The notes under the pieces are model-generated. The model saw only the letters and a list, made by a program, of their open reading frames with translations, had not been told where the DNA came from and searched no databases. Shown piece by piece: positions 7,855 to 15,550 of a stretch of DNA of 40,652 bases. The DNA comes from Streptomyces sp. CNH099 (lineage in GTDB: Bacteria; Actinomycetota; Actinomycetes; Streptomycetales; Streptomycetaceae). The stretch is from the NCBI GenBank assembly GCA_000514715.1, contig AZWL01000041.1:1-40652 (forward strand). Direction: 5' to 3'. Both the position numbers and the translations under genes were made by a program. The stretch's first letter is position 1. Each line of letters starts with the position of its first letter.

Positions 7855-8424
7855 CTACTTCTGGTAGGCGGGGATCAGCGCGCGGACCTCGTCCGCGCCG
7901 ATGCATCCGCCCTCGTGGCGGTACGCGGACGGCGGGTTGCCGTTGCGCCCGCGGTGGTGGCTCCAGTAGCGGACGCCGGACCACTGGCACAGCTCGCACT
8001 GGAGGTACCAGGGGTTGTCCGACCCCGGGAAGCCGTGCAGGACGGCCCGCCAGCGGTGGGCGCTCAGCCCGGCGAACGCGACGTGCGCGCCCGCGGTGTT
8101 GCGCGCGCTGGCGGGCATCCGGGGGTGCAGCAAGGGCACTGGGCCGTGCAGCGGCTTCGGCGCGTCGGCGCGGAGCTGCTCCAGCGCGACGGCGGTGACG
8201 CGACCGGCGGCGTACTCCTCGGCGAGGTACGCGGCGGCCATGTCGATGCCCTTCTCACCCTTGGGCGGGCGGCGCAGGTTGTGCTCGCCCTCGGTGGTGA
8301 CGACCAGCCAATCACGGTGCCAGCGGTAGGCCTGCCCGATGACGCGGTCCTGCCCGATGATCACCGGGTAGCGGCACTCGATGTCCGGCTCTCCGATGCA
8401 GGTCTTCAAGGTGGTGGCGCTCAT
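7855..8424 (-). CDS. Hypothetical protein with C-terminal Cys/His motif, 189 aa
   Basis: The ATG at 8424 follows AGGAGT at a normal distance. The N-terminal half contains a beta-rich segment (YPVIIGQDRVIGQAYRWHRD, then WLVVTTEGEHNL) and the C-terminal half has CELCQWSGVRYW followed by HHRGRNG and HEGGC, suggesting a zinc site from Cys and His. The segment HVAFAGLSAHRWRAVL precedes it. I do not recognise the family. It probably shares a transcript with the gene at 8511-8897, from which it is separated by a strong hairpin. Confidence 0.65.
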   Translation of the reverse strand: MSATTLKTCIGEPDIECRYPVIIGQDRVIGQAYRWHRDWLVVTTEGEHNLRRPPKGEKGIDMAAAYLAEEYAAGRVTAVALEQLRADAPKPLHGPVPLLHPRMPASARNTAGAHVAFAGLSAHRWRAVLHGFPGSDNPWYLQCELCQWSGVRYWSHHRGRNGNPPSAYRHEGGCIGADEVRALIPAYQK

Positions 8425-8461
8425 GCTTGTACTCCTGGTTGAGGTGGTTCGGTGATCGGGG

Positions 8462-8505
8462 CCCCGTGAGCGGGCGGAGATTCCCGCCCCCGCCCGCTCA
8501 CGGGG
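8462..8505 (-). terminator. Perfect 15-bp stem-loop after a minus-strand gene
   Basis: CCCCGTGAGCGGGCG at 8462-8476 is perfectly complementary to 8491-8505; an inner part around ATTCCC also pairs. It sits six bases after the stop of the gene at 8511. No T-run follows, so partial termination or mRNA protection is equally possible. Confidence 0.6.
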
Positions 8506-8510
8506 TGTGG

Positions 8511-8897
8511 TCAGCTCGGGCTGCCGGTGAACCCGGCGCCGGTGAAGGCCAGTTCGTCGGCGTAGAAGACGTCTTCGAGTTCCTGGAACGTCTGCCGCTC
8601 GGCGTACTCGCGCAGCGCGAGGTGAGCGGCGTGTCCCTGGCTGACGGCCTCGTAGGTGAGGAACCTGACCGGCGACTGCGAGTCGTGGCACGCCGCACTC
8701 AGGTCCTCCTGCTGGAGGTACCGCTCGGTCGGGTCGTCGAAGGCGCGCTGAACCTCCAGCACGTAGCGCTGGGGTCGATCGAGGTTCCGCCAGACCTTCC
8801 AGTCGTAGACGCCCTCGTCGTCGGCGATGACGAAGTAGATCCCGGGCCGCTTGGTGAGATCCGCGCGGTACTCGACTCGGTCCATTTCGGGATTCAT
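8511..8897 (-). CDS. Hypothetical protein, 128 aa
   Basis: The ATG at 8897 follows GAAAGG at about 10 bases. The protein begins MNPEMDRVEYRADL and contains GIYFVIADDEGVYDWKVWRN, which looks like a beta-rich domain, then a helical C-terminal half (HLALREYAERQTFQELEDVF). No catalytic or binding motif is recognised. It is the first gene after a plausible promoter in the AT-richer patch at 8970-9010, and is probably co-transcribed with the next two or three minus-strand genes. Confidence 0.65.
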   Translation of the reverse strand: MNPEMDRVEYRADLTKRPGIYFVIADDEGVYDWKVWRNLDRPQRYVLEVQRAFDDPTERYLQQEDLSAACHDSQSPVRFLTYEAVSQGHAAHLALREYAERQTFQELEDVFYADELAFTGAGFTGSPS

Positions 8898-8937
8898 ACC
8901 ACTGGGCCTTTCGTTGAGCGTGTTCGGTGGCACCGGC

Positions 8938-8960
8938 GGGGGGCGGGAGTCCCGCCCCCC
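8938..8960 (-). other. GC hairpin in the 5' leader of the 128-aa protein gene
   Basis: GGGGGGCGGGA (8938-8948) pairs perfectly with TCCCGCCCCCC (8950-8960), separated by one base. It lies between the probable promoter and the start codon at 8897 and shares the GCGGGA-TTCCCGC theme with hairpins at 7758 and 8462. Confidence 0.6.
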
Positions 8961-8970
8961 CTTCGATGTA

Positions 8971-9003
8971 ACTAATACTCTCAACTTTTTGGCCCTGGGT
9001 CAA
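8971..9003 (-). promoter_or_regulatory. Probable promoter for the minus-strand gene set
   Basis: On the minus strand a consensus-like -35 TTGACC (9003-8998) is followed after 17 to 20 bases by GAGTATTAGT, in the only AT-rich patch of this interval. The -10 is not a perfect match, so the exact start is uncertain. Confidence 0.4.
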
Positions 9004-9191
9004 CTCCTAGCACACAGAAAACTGCAGGATAGAAGGGTTTTTTAAGTGAGTTTCCGGCGCCGGATCGCCCCCCGGACTGCCCCCGGCGGACGCCGTACGA
9101 CGGGCTGGTCGGAGGACCCCCGACCCCACCCATCCAGCACCACCCACGGGCCGGAAGATCAAAAACGGGCCCCCTCCCCTCTGTGGAGGGT

Positions 9192-9215
9192 CGGGGGTGT
9201 GGGGGCGGAGCCCCC
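9192..9215. repeat. GC-rich hairpin-type repeat, copy 2
   Basis: Shares GTGGGGGCGGAGCCC with 6335-6355 and folds as GGGGGC-GGA-GCCCCC. It lies in the gene-free interval upstream of the promoter at 8971-9003. Confidence 0.4.
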
Positions 9216-9378
9216 GCGTGCCTGAACCCGCACCTGCTCCGCCACTCTCGCCACGAACTCACCTCTTATAGGTGAAGCGACCCGATGGCCGGACGGCCGC
9301 CGGATGCACGAGGCACGGCGCGGAGCGGGCGTTCCTTCGAGCACGGCCCCGACGGCGTCGCCGCCGTAAACGCCGAAA

Positions 9379-9408
9379 GGCCCGGCGGACGGGTGGTCTC
9401 GCCGGGCC
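9379..9408 (-). terminator. Rho-independent terminator
   Basis: On the minus strand GGCCCGGCG pairs perfectly with CGCCGGGCC around a 12-base loop, followed by TTTCGGCGTTT. It begins about 20 bases after the stop of the gene at 9428. Confidence 0.7.
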
Positions 9409-9427
9409 CCGGGTCGAGCTGGTCGGG

Positions 9428-9742
9428 TCAGTAGAGCTGTACACGGGTGAGGACGATGTGCGGCAGGCCCGCCGCGCGGCGGCGCTCGACCAGGTCGCCG
9501 ACCGCCGTGGTCGGCAGCGTCCCGTCCAGCACGGCCACGGTCAGCCGGTCCTCGACCAGGTCGGTGTCGAGCATCGCGTCGCACCACCAGCAGCGCAGGA
9601 CGCCCTCCGCCTCCTCGGGCGCGGCGGCCAGGAGCTCGCGGTAGAACTCCATGCAGCGGCCGCCGTCCAGCGCGGCCGCGATGCCCTCGGCGTTGCGCGG
9701 CACCCGCTCCGGCTCGTGCGGGTGGATCGGCTGTGCGGTCAT
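9428..9742 (-). CDS. Hypothetical protein, 104 aa
   Basis: Starts at ATG 9742, whose first bases overlap the TGA of the preceding gene (ATGA), with GAAGGGGG upstream. The protein reads MTAQPIHPHEPERVPRNAEG, then a helical region with CMEFYRELLAAAPEEAEGVL and a CWWCD Cys pair, ending in VERRRAAGLPHIVLTRVQLY. The overlap implies translational coupling to the upstream gene. I have seen this type among Streptomyces plasmid hypotheticals but know no function. A terminator follows at once. Confidence 0.7.
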   Translation of the reverse strand: MTAQPIHPHEPERVPRNAEGIAAALDGGRCMEFYRELLAAAPEEAEGVLRCWWCDAMLDTDLVEDRLTVAVLDGTLPTTAVGDLVERRRAAGLPHIVLTRVQLY

Positions 9743-10116
9743 CGCCTGCCCCCTTCGGGCTGCTCCGAGTCTGCCCGCTCGCGGCGGCCGCCGTCGACCG
9801 GCTGCGCGGGAACCGTGGCACGCTCCGCCTCCCGCTCCGCCCGGCTGGCGACCCCTGCCTCAGCGACCGCGTCGGCCAGCTCGGCGCACAGCCGGAGGAT
9901 CGCGCCGGCGTCCGCCCCCGGTCCTGCTGCCCTATCTCGCGCCGGGCCCGCTCCAGGCGGGCCACGTCGACCGTGGGCTGCTCGGCGGCGCGCTGGGGCC
10001 GTGATGGCGGTGTCAAGCATGGTCCGCATCGCAGGGTATGCCGTGTTCCAGCGATCAGCGATACCCTGGGGCTGAGGCGCGGTGACGAACCTGTTCCGTA
10101 CGTCGGTGACATTCAC
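9739..10116 (-). CDS. Hypothetical protein, 125 aa, with out-of-frame middle segment
   Basis: The GTG at 10116 follows GAGGA at seven bases; the frame ends at TGA 9739-9741, overlapping the next start. The N-terminal part (NVTDVRNRFVTAPQPQGI) and C-terminal part (AILRLCAELADAVAEAGV) have normal codon bias. Between about 10000 and 9925 the bias moves to another frame, which would read QRAAEQPTVDVARLERARRE and IGQQDRG. This indicates two compensating indels, so about 25 residues are probably scrambled. Either a natural variant or sequence errors in GC-rich runs. Function unknown. Confidence 0.6.
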   Translation of the reverse strand: MNVTDVRNRFVTAPQPQGIADRWNTAYPAMRTMLDTAITAPARRRAAHGRRGPPGAGPARDRAAGPGADAGAILRLCAELADAVAEAGVASRAEREAERATVPAQPVDGGRRERADSEQPEGGRR

Positions 10117-10169
10117 GTCGGATTCCTCTTTCCACACTGGAGGGTTAGAGTCTGCGCAACCACGCGCCT

Positions 10170-11552
10170 TCATCGCGGCTGTCCTGCGATGGCAGCCATC
10201 AGGGCTTGGCGTGCACGGGTCTGTTCGGCGGCGTCTTCCTGCGGGTGCGGGCTGGGGTCGCTGCCGTTGCTGGTGCCGAGCGTGCCCGGCTCAGCGTGCA
10301 GTTGATGGTGGGCGTCGGCCTCGACCTGGTGGCGGACTTGGTTGAGCCGGGCGCGTAGTCGGGGATTTTCGGGTAGCTGCCAATCGCCTTCGTGGCGCTC
10401 TCGTTCGGCGCGAACGGATCGGATCCGGTGCCGGCGTCGAGTTTCCTCGCTGGCGTGCCAGTGGTCGACGCAGGCCCGGCGGGCGGCGGGGGTGGGGGCG
10501 AGCTGTGTGGCGCCGCGCAGGGCGGTGGCCAGCAGGCCGGAGGGCCGGCGGATCCGCTGGGGCTCGCCGCCGATGGATAGCCAGGCCCTGACCTCCTCGG
10601 CGTCCCATCCGGCGTCCGCGACTTCGCGGATTACCCAAGCGATCCGCGGTACGTCGCATCGGCGGAGCCAGTCCACGGAGCCGATGAGCTGACGGGCGAG
10701 TTGGTACCGCCGCGCAGTCCCCGCCAGACGGCGCCCTGACCGCCTCCGGCGTGCTGGCCGCGGCGGCTTCGACATGGCGGCTGATGCGGTGAGCGCGGTG
10801 TCACCGGGGAGCTTTTTCTCAGGGGGACCAGAAGATCTACCCGGTCGTGAAGTACCCAAGCGACCCGCTTCCATTGGGGTGCAACGTGCCGGCGCCACTC
10901 GGGCCCCGGCGGCGCCGGCCGCGGCCGGGATCGCGGTGCTCCGGCACCGCCGCGGAGTACCCGTTCGGCTCCTGCCGCGGCCGGCCCGGCGGCGTCGGCG
11001 TCGCCGGGTGACCCTGCGTCCCAGCCGCCCCAGTTCCTCCCGGGACTCCTCGGCACAGCCGACCGGCCGGCGCCCGGGCCCTTCGCCCACGGTGCGGATG
11101 CCCATCGCCGAGTCGAAGACCGGCGGGATCGTCCACATGAACTCCGAGGCCTGCGGCGGCCCACCCGAGACCCGGGTACCCCGTACTTCGTACGCGAGCA
11201 GCCCGGTCTCCCGCAGCATCCCCAGGTGGTATGCGACCGTCCGTCTTGCGAGCCCGAGTCGCCGCACCAGCTGCTTCATCCCGGGTCGGCATGGCGAGAA
11301 CTCCGTGAGCACTCTCGCGAGATCGATCGTTGTCTCGCCCAGTTCCCCCGGCCCGTGCGCTCTCCGCGGCCGATACACCCCGGCGGCGACCACCCAGTAC
11401 ACCGCCTGCAGCCATGAGTAGCCGTCGCCAGCCCGCCGCGACCGTGTCCGTTCCACCCACTGCTCCTCGGGCGGCACCCACAGCCCCCTGTCCTCTCCAG
11501 ACCCGGGCTGGGCACGGGCCCGGGGGACTTCACCGCGCGCAGCCGTGGGCAT
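10170..11552 (-). CDS. Winged-helix protein of a family common in Streptomyces (about 460 aa)
   Basis: The N-terminal domain reads YSWLQAVYWVVAAGVYRPRR and later CRPGMKQLVRRLGLARRTVA then YHLGMLRETGLLAYEVRGTR, a clear winged helix-turn-helix. A Pro/Arg-rich link follows, then a conserved C-terminal module with QLARQLIGSVDWLRRCDVPR and IAWVIREVADAGWDAEEVR. I recognise this two-part layout from Streptomyces genomes and plasmids, where the protein is annotated only as HTH-containing. A replication or regulatory role is a guess. The start is uncertain: ATG 11552 has no ribosome site and GTG 11603 has a GGAG. The open frame continuing to 12041 is not coding by composition. A strongly folded element lies just upstream at 11822-12193. 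Confidence 0.7.
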   Translation of the reverse strand: MPTAARGEVPRARAQPGSGEDRGLWVPPEEQWVERTRSRRAGDGYSWLQAVYWVVAAGVYRPRRAHGPGELGETTIDLARVLTEFSPCRPGMKQLVRRLGLARRTVAYHLGMLRETGLLAYEVRGTRVSGGPPQASEFMWTIPPVFDSAMGIRTVGEGPGRRPVGCAEESREELGRLGRRVTRRRRRRRAGRGRSRTGTPRRCRSTAIPAAAGAAGARVAPARCTPMEAGRLGTSRPGRSSGPPEKKLPGDTALTASAAMSKPPRPARRRRSGRRLAGTARRYQLARQLIGSVDWLRRCDVPRIAWVIREVADAGWDAEEVRAWLSIGGEPQRIRRPSGLLATALRGATQLAPTPAARRACVDHWHASEETRRRHRIRSVRAERERHEGDWQLPENPRLRARLNQVRHQVEADAHHQLHAEPGTLGTSNGSDPSPHPQEDAAEQTRARQALMAAIAGQPR

Positions 11553-11821
11553 CTGCGTACGTGGCCCTGCGGCTGCGCGGGCGGCGGCCGCCGGGGCGGT
11601 CACCGGCCCCGACTCCGTCGCGGGCGGCGCGGAAGTGCGCAGGCGGGGGCGAGGGGCGCGGGCCTGCGCTGCACGGACCGGTCGGCAGCCGGCGGCATGG
11701 TGCCGTGCCGGGCCCGGTGACCGCGTGCCGCAGCATGGACGGACCCGTCCCGTCTTGTGATGTCCGCCACAGTCGGTGGGTGTGCGGGCCAGGTGGCTGC
11801 CTGAAGTCTCAGTGAACGGGG

Positions 11822-12193
11822 GTGCCGGAGCTGGCGTCCTGGGGTGCGGGCAGGCAAAATGGCCTCCGTTGTCGCGGGGGCTCCCGTGACAACACGAAGC
11901 CCCCTTTGGTGGTGCTTCGCCCGTGGGATACGAACGAATGATTGAGCCGTTCGGTCGGCTGCAACCGTCGAGCGGCCTTCGGAGGAAAAGCGGATCCTCC
12001 GGTGGAAGTTGATGGGCGCCGAGCCGGGTGCGTGTTAGCACCCGGCTAGCGAGCGCCCCCGGGGGGCGCCCTTCGCGGACTTATCTCACGGCGGCCTCCC
12101 TTAGCGCAGAGGTGTGGGCCGGGTTTCGACAACGCTGCGCCCCGCTGAAGTGGTCAGTGTGCAGGTGGCGCTGGCCACACCGCGGGGCGTCCG
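11822..12193 (+). ncRNA. Candidate structured RNA element, copy 1
   Basis: This region aligns over its whole length with 32342-32720. Helices in order: GTTGTCGCGGG/CCCGTGACAAC (11868-11892), CGAAGC/GCTTCG, CGTTCG..CGG/CCG..CGAGCG (11948-11973), GGAGGA/TCCTCC, GCCGGGTG/CACCCGGC (12022-12045), a CCCCC/GGGGG hairpin at 12055-12069, and a terminal two-part hairpin (GCGCCCCGC/GCGGGGCGT enclosing GTGGTCAGTG/CGCTGGCCAC) at about 12136-12190. Single-stranded motifs TATCTCA and AGCGCAGAGGTG are shared with copy 2. Several pairs are G-U when read on the plus strand and would be A-C on the minus strand, which favours plus-strand RNA. It lies upstream of the winged-helix gene and diverges from it. Alternatives: an origin or recombination site folding as DNA. 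Confidence 0.6.
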
Positions 12194-12247
12194 CGTGGGC
12201 CGGTGAGGGCGGGTAGCCGATCACTTGGAAGTAGGGGGCAGCGCAGT

Positions 12248-13327
12248 TCAGTTGGCGGCGGCCAGTTGGTGACAGCTGAGCTGGTCGAGCCAGGCGGCCA
12301 GGGCCTGGGTGGTTTCGCCAGCGGTGGGGTGCAGCGCCATGGCGTGGTCGGTGTCGGGCACGACGCGGGTGGTGAAGTGGCTGGCGGCGGGGTACCAGTC
12401 GGCCTCGGCGGCTGCCTGCGGGCAGCCTTGGCTGCAGTAGTAGCCGTCCTGGGCGCCGACCATAGCCAGCACCGGCACGGTCACCGTGGGCGCGAGCGGC
12501 GCGGGGCCGAAGGCCTCGGCGGCGTAGCCGCGCGGGTCGCCGTCGGGCACGACGTCCTTGGTGGCCTCGTCGGCGGCGATCACCTGTGGGGAGGCGGTGG
12601 CGGTGTACCAGGCGGAGCGTGTGCCGGGGCGGGTGGTGAGGTAGCCGTCGGGTATCGGTTCGTCGGCGAAGGCGGGGTCCTCGGCGGCGGGGTGGAGGAG
12701 GGTGGTGAACTCCTCCTCGCCGTCTGGGCCGGGGGTGTGCAGGAATCCGGTGGTGACCAGGGCATCGATGTCCGCGCTGGTGGCGGCGATGCGGATGGCC
12801 AGGGGGGAGCCCGAGCTGTGCCCGGCCAGGATCATGCGTCTGCTGGTTGTGGCGTAGCGGGGGTCGGCGGTGATGTGGCTGAGGACCTGCTCGACAGCGG
12901 CGGCGGATGCCGCGGCGGTGACGCTCGCGGCTGACGGCAGCGCGCTGGCGCCGGTACCGAGGAGGTCCAGGGCGATGCTCTGGTAGCCCCGGTCGGCCAG
13001 GTGCCGGGCGGTGGAGTAGGCGGGCGCGTACGGCGTCGTCCAGTAGCTGCGGTTGTACGCATCGCCGTGCAGCAGCGTCACCGTCGCCGTGGGGCGGCCC
13101 CTGTCGGGGCGGCACAGGGTGCCGGCGATCGGCTGGCGGGCGTCGACGGTGTAGGTGACCTCGCGGCAACTGACCCTGCCCGCGCCGGCCGTACCGGCGG
13201 CGCCCGCGGCAGGGGTTACTGCAGAGGTTGCGGCGACGAGAGCGCCCGCGGCGGCCAGAACGGCGGGCAGGTGTGGAAACGATCGGTGGACGCGGGGCAC
13301 GGGCCGGGCGTGAGGGCGGTGTGTCAT
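12248..13327 (-). CDS. Secreted alpha/beta-hydrolase
   Basis: A 359-residue protein with an N-terminal signal-like segment (basic start, then HLPAVLAAAGALVAATSAV with Ala-rich cleavage region near 45). The catalytic serine is in GHSSG (Ser171), the acid is probably Asp in GAQDGYY and the base His in DTDHAMAL near the C-terminus; HGDAYNRSYW fits the oxyanion region. Enzymes of this fold hydrolyse esters, amides or lactones; the substrate is unknown. The start ATG 13327 follows CGGAG. It is the last gene of the biosynthetic-type operon, 77 bases after the dioxygenase gene, and could mature or release an extracellular product. Confidence 0.8.
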   Translation of the reverse strand: MTHRPHARPVPRVHRSFPHLPAVLAAAGALVAATSAVTPAAGAAGTAGAGRVSCREVTYTVDARQPIAGTLCRPDRGRPTATVTLLHGDAYNRSYWTTPYAPAYSTARHLADRGYQSIALDLLGTGASALPSAASVTAAASAAAVEQVLSHITADPRYATTSRRMILAGHSSGSPLAIRIAATSADIDALVTTGFLHTPGPDGEEEFTTLLHPAAEDPAFADEPIPDGYLTTRPGTRSAWYTATASPQVIAADEATKDVVPDGDPRGYAAEAFGPAPLAPTVTVPVLAMVGAQDGYYCSQGCPQAAAEADWYPAASHFTTRVVPDTDHAMALHPTAGETTQALAAWLDQLSCHQLAAAN

Positions 13328-13403
13328 GTCGAACTCCGGTGCAACGGTCGGGCGTTGGGATCGGGCTGTGCCAGGAGGCGCAGGATGGGAAAAGGCGAGC
13401 GGG

Positions 13404-14195
13404 TCAGCTCGTCGAGGACGTGGGCAGGTCAGGGAACAGACGTGTTCCGCTCGCCTGGCTCCAGAGGTAGGCGGCGCCGGCGGTGCCGGCGGTGCCGGAC
13501 TGGTCGCCCAGGAAGTGCGCAGCGAGGATGGCGTGCCGGGCGCGCCAGAGGGTGACGGTGTCGTCGAACCTCACGAGGGCGTCGCGTACGGCGGCAGTGC
13601 CCGGCGGGCCGCTGCCAGGTGCGCCGCGGTGGCCGCGGGTCAGCTCGGTGAAGGCGTCCGCAAGCGAAGGCTCCTGCAGGCGGCGTCGGAGCTGCGCCTT
13701 GTTAGCTGAGGTGAAGCCTTTGGTGTTGATCCAGCGGCGGTCCCGGAGGCCGGCGAGGTACTCGATCTGGCGCCACTGCACGGACTGGATACCCGAGGCA
13801 TCTCCGAGGCGGGTTCGGATGTTCTCGAACGCGGTCGGACTCAGTTGGATCAGGACGTCGATCTGTTGGATCGGAGTGTGCATGAGTGGCGGCAGGAGCT
13901 GCAGGCGGCGCAGGGCGGGGGTGGTGTCATCGTGGACGAGGTGGTCGCGGGCTTCCTCCATCTGTTGGAGGATCATGGCGAAGGCGGCTTCGCAAATGAG
14001 GTGGCTGGTCCGGAACAGGACCATGTCGCCGTCGCTCTCGGATGGGCTGTTCGACTCAGCCGCCCCTGCGGAGTGAAAGCCGGCGATGACGTCGAGCATG
14101 CGTTGCAGGCCCAGCAGGTCCGCGTAGGTCGCCGAAGCCTTCGAGGGGCCGTCGTCGGCAGATGCGGGAGGGGTGGTGGTGTCGGTGTTCGTCAT
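13404..14195 (-). CDS. Tryptophan 2,3-dioxygenase-family heme enzyme
   Basis: A 263-residue protein of the heme-dependent aromatic oxygenase (TDO/IDO) superfamily. Family signatures are ASGIQSVQWRQIEYLAG (Arg142 corresponds to the substrate-carboxylate arginine), TLWRARHAILAAHFLG with His221 at the proximal heme-ligand position, and GTAGTAGAAYL, the counterpart of the GTGGTSG loop, ending RLFPDL. The distal-site motif usually written HQxxELWFK is replaced by TSHLICEAAFAMIL, with His65 retained, so substrate and reaction may differ from L-tryptophan to N-formylkynurenine; relatives such as MarE, SfmD and LmbB2 do other chemistry. The ATG at 14195 overlaps the aminotransferase stop (ATGA), so the two are translationally coupled. 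No kynurenine formamidase or kynureninase is adjacent, which argues for biosynthesis rather than catabolism. Confidence 0.85.
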   Translation of the reverse strand: MTNTDTTTPPASADDGPSKASATYADLLGLQRMLDVIAGFHSAGAAESNSPSESDGDMVLFRTSHLICEAAFAMILQQMEEARDHLVHDDTTPALRRLQLLPPLMHTPIQQIDVLIQLSPTAFENIRTRLGDASGIQSVQWRQIEYLAGLRDRRWINTKGFTSANKAQLRRRLQEPSLADAFTELTRGHRGAPGSGPPGTAAVRDALVRFDDTVTLWRARHAILAAHFLGDQSGTAGTAGAAYLWSQASGTRLFPDLPTSSTS

Positions 14196-15550
14196 GGCGT
14201 AAGCGCGTCCTTGCCGGAGCTGGGCGTCGTTCGCGAGACAGCGGGCGCCTGCCAGCCAAGGCCGGCATTGGCGATCCGCTCCAGCGCTTGGGTGAGGTCC
14301 TGTGCGGTGGCGCCGAGGTGGATGCGGATCCAGCCGCCAGCGGCGTTGACGGCCCGCCCGGGGCTGGTCATGTGCGCCTCGCCCAGGAGCACCAAGGCCC
14401 GGGCGAGGACGAGTTCGCGGTAGCCGGTGGCGGCGACCTCGGCGTCGGGGCGGGTGTAGCGGTAGGGGATGCGGGCCAGGAGGTAGGCGGTGCAGCAGCC
14501 GCCGACCACGGCGTCTGGGGGGTAGCCGAGGCGGCCGGTGAGCAGGTGGGTGGCGGTGCGGCGCTTGGCCGCGTACGCAGCGCGCTGCTGGGTGAGGAAC
14601 TCGGTGCTGGCGTCCTCGGCGAGCCAGCGGGCTAGGGCGGCTTGGGCCGGGATCGCGCTGGCGTAGGTGCGCTCGGTCGCGAGTTGCCCCAGCGCTTCGA
14701 GGGTGCGGGGGGCGGCGGTCAGGGCACCGATTCCCCAGCCGTTGCAGTGAAACTGCTTGCCAAGCGAGCGCACGGCGAGCCACGGCGGGCGCCGACCGGC
14801 GGGCTGGGCGGCGAGTTCGTCCAGGAGGATCGCCAGCGCCGAGGTCGGCTCGGTGTCCGGGTCGGTCAGCCCGTAGTAGGCGTCGTCGATCAGCACCACC
14901 GCGTGGGCGTCGAGTCCGGCGCGGATCATGCCGCGGACCCTGGGCGGCGTCCAGTTTGCCCCGGTGGGATTGTGCTGCGCGTTGATGGCCAGGATGATCG
15001 GGCCGCGGGTACGGGCACGGGCCCGGTGGAGGACCTCGGCGACGGCTGCCGGGTCGGGCTGGAAGCCGTCCTGCGGTTTCAGGGTGTAGCGGTGGACGTC
15101 GTAGCCGAGGGTGGGGGTGGCGTAGACGCCGGGGTAGTCCCAGCCTGGGCTCGGGCAGATCAGCACGGGCCGGCCCGCGGGCTGCTCCTGGCGCAACCAC
15201 CGGCCCAGGTCGAACATTGCAGCGCGGGTGGAGCCGTGGCAGGCGGCCACGTCGTAGTCGCGGTGCAGGCCGACGGGGTCCAAGCGGTGGGAGGTGGGGA
15301 TCCACCGGCGCAGGACGGTTTGCAGCTCCGGAAGCCCGTACGGGCTGAGGACGTAGCCGTGGGCGTGCGCCGGTACGGCCGCGAGGTGCGCGAGCAGCCC
15401 GCGGGGCGGGCCGTGCCAGGTCTCGCCCAGGCTCAGGTAGATCACCTCGGACAGGTCGCCACCGGCGGCGCGGTGAGCGGCCAGCAGCGCGACATCGTCG
15501 TAGGGAGTACGCAGCGGACCGCGTGCGGCGACGGTCTCCAACTCGATCAT
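14192..15550 (-). CDS. PLP-dependent aminotransferase, class I/II
   Basis: A 452-residue fold-type I enzyme. PLP-site residues are visible: Asn194 in NPTG, Asp222 and Tyr225 in IDDAYYGL, Schiff-base Lys265 in SLGKQFHCNGWG, and an Arg in the C-terminal WIRIHLG that should bind the substrate carboxylate. The family includes transaminases and, in natural-product pathways, arginine oxidases and hydroxylases, so the reaction is uncertain. Its start ATG 15550 shares bases with the stop of the preceding gene (TAATG), and its stop overlaps the TDO-family gene. This tight coupling suggests it prepares or modifies the same amino acid as the dioxygenase. Confidence 0.85.
   Translation of the reverse strand: MIELETVAARGPLRTPYDDVALLAAHRAAGGDLSEVIYLSLGETWHGPPRGLLAHLAAVPAHAHGYVLSPYGLPELQTVLRRWIPTSHRLDPVGLHRDYDVAACHGSTRAAMFDLGRWLRQEQPAGRPVLICPSPGWDYPGVYATPTLGYDVHRYTLKPQDGFQPDPAAVAEVLHRARARTRGPIILAINAQHNPTGANWTPPRVRGMIRAGLDAHAVVLIDDAYYGLTDPDTEPTSALAILLDELAAQPAGRRPPWLAVRSLGKQFHCNGWGIGALTAAPRTLEALGQLATERTYASAIPAQAALARWLAEDASTEFLTQQRAAYAAKRRTATHLLTGRLGYPPDAVVGGCCTAYLLARIPYRYTRPDAEVAATGYRELVLARALVLLGEAHMTSPGRAVNAAGGWIRIHLGATAQDLTQALERIANAGLGWQAPAVSRTTPSSGKDALTP

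Larger units (their letters stand above)
9004..9427. other. Intergenic stretch with a repeat and little else
   Basis: About 420 bases between minus-strand genes. It holds a T-run near 9039, the second copy of the GGGGGTGT-GGGGGCGGAGCC repeat at 9192-9215, and the terminator at 9379-9408. Frames through it lack Streptomyces codon bias on either strand and I see no gene. Confidence 0.5.

Noticed and set aside
10170..12041. A 623-residue protein starting at 12041
   Set aside because: The part above about 11600 runs through the folded element, has no coding bias, and its peptide would be encoded by hairpin arms.
11822..12193. A Streptomyces telomere
   Set aside because: Many palindromes are present, but the order and loops do not match known telomere patterns, the element is internal, and it occurs twice with G-U pairs that favour RNA.
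13404..14195. Kynurenine-type tryptophan catabolism
   Set aside because: A TDO-family enzyme is present but no formamidase or kynureninase is adjacent, and the surrounding genes are ligase, amidase and aminotransferases.
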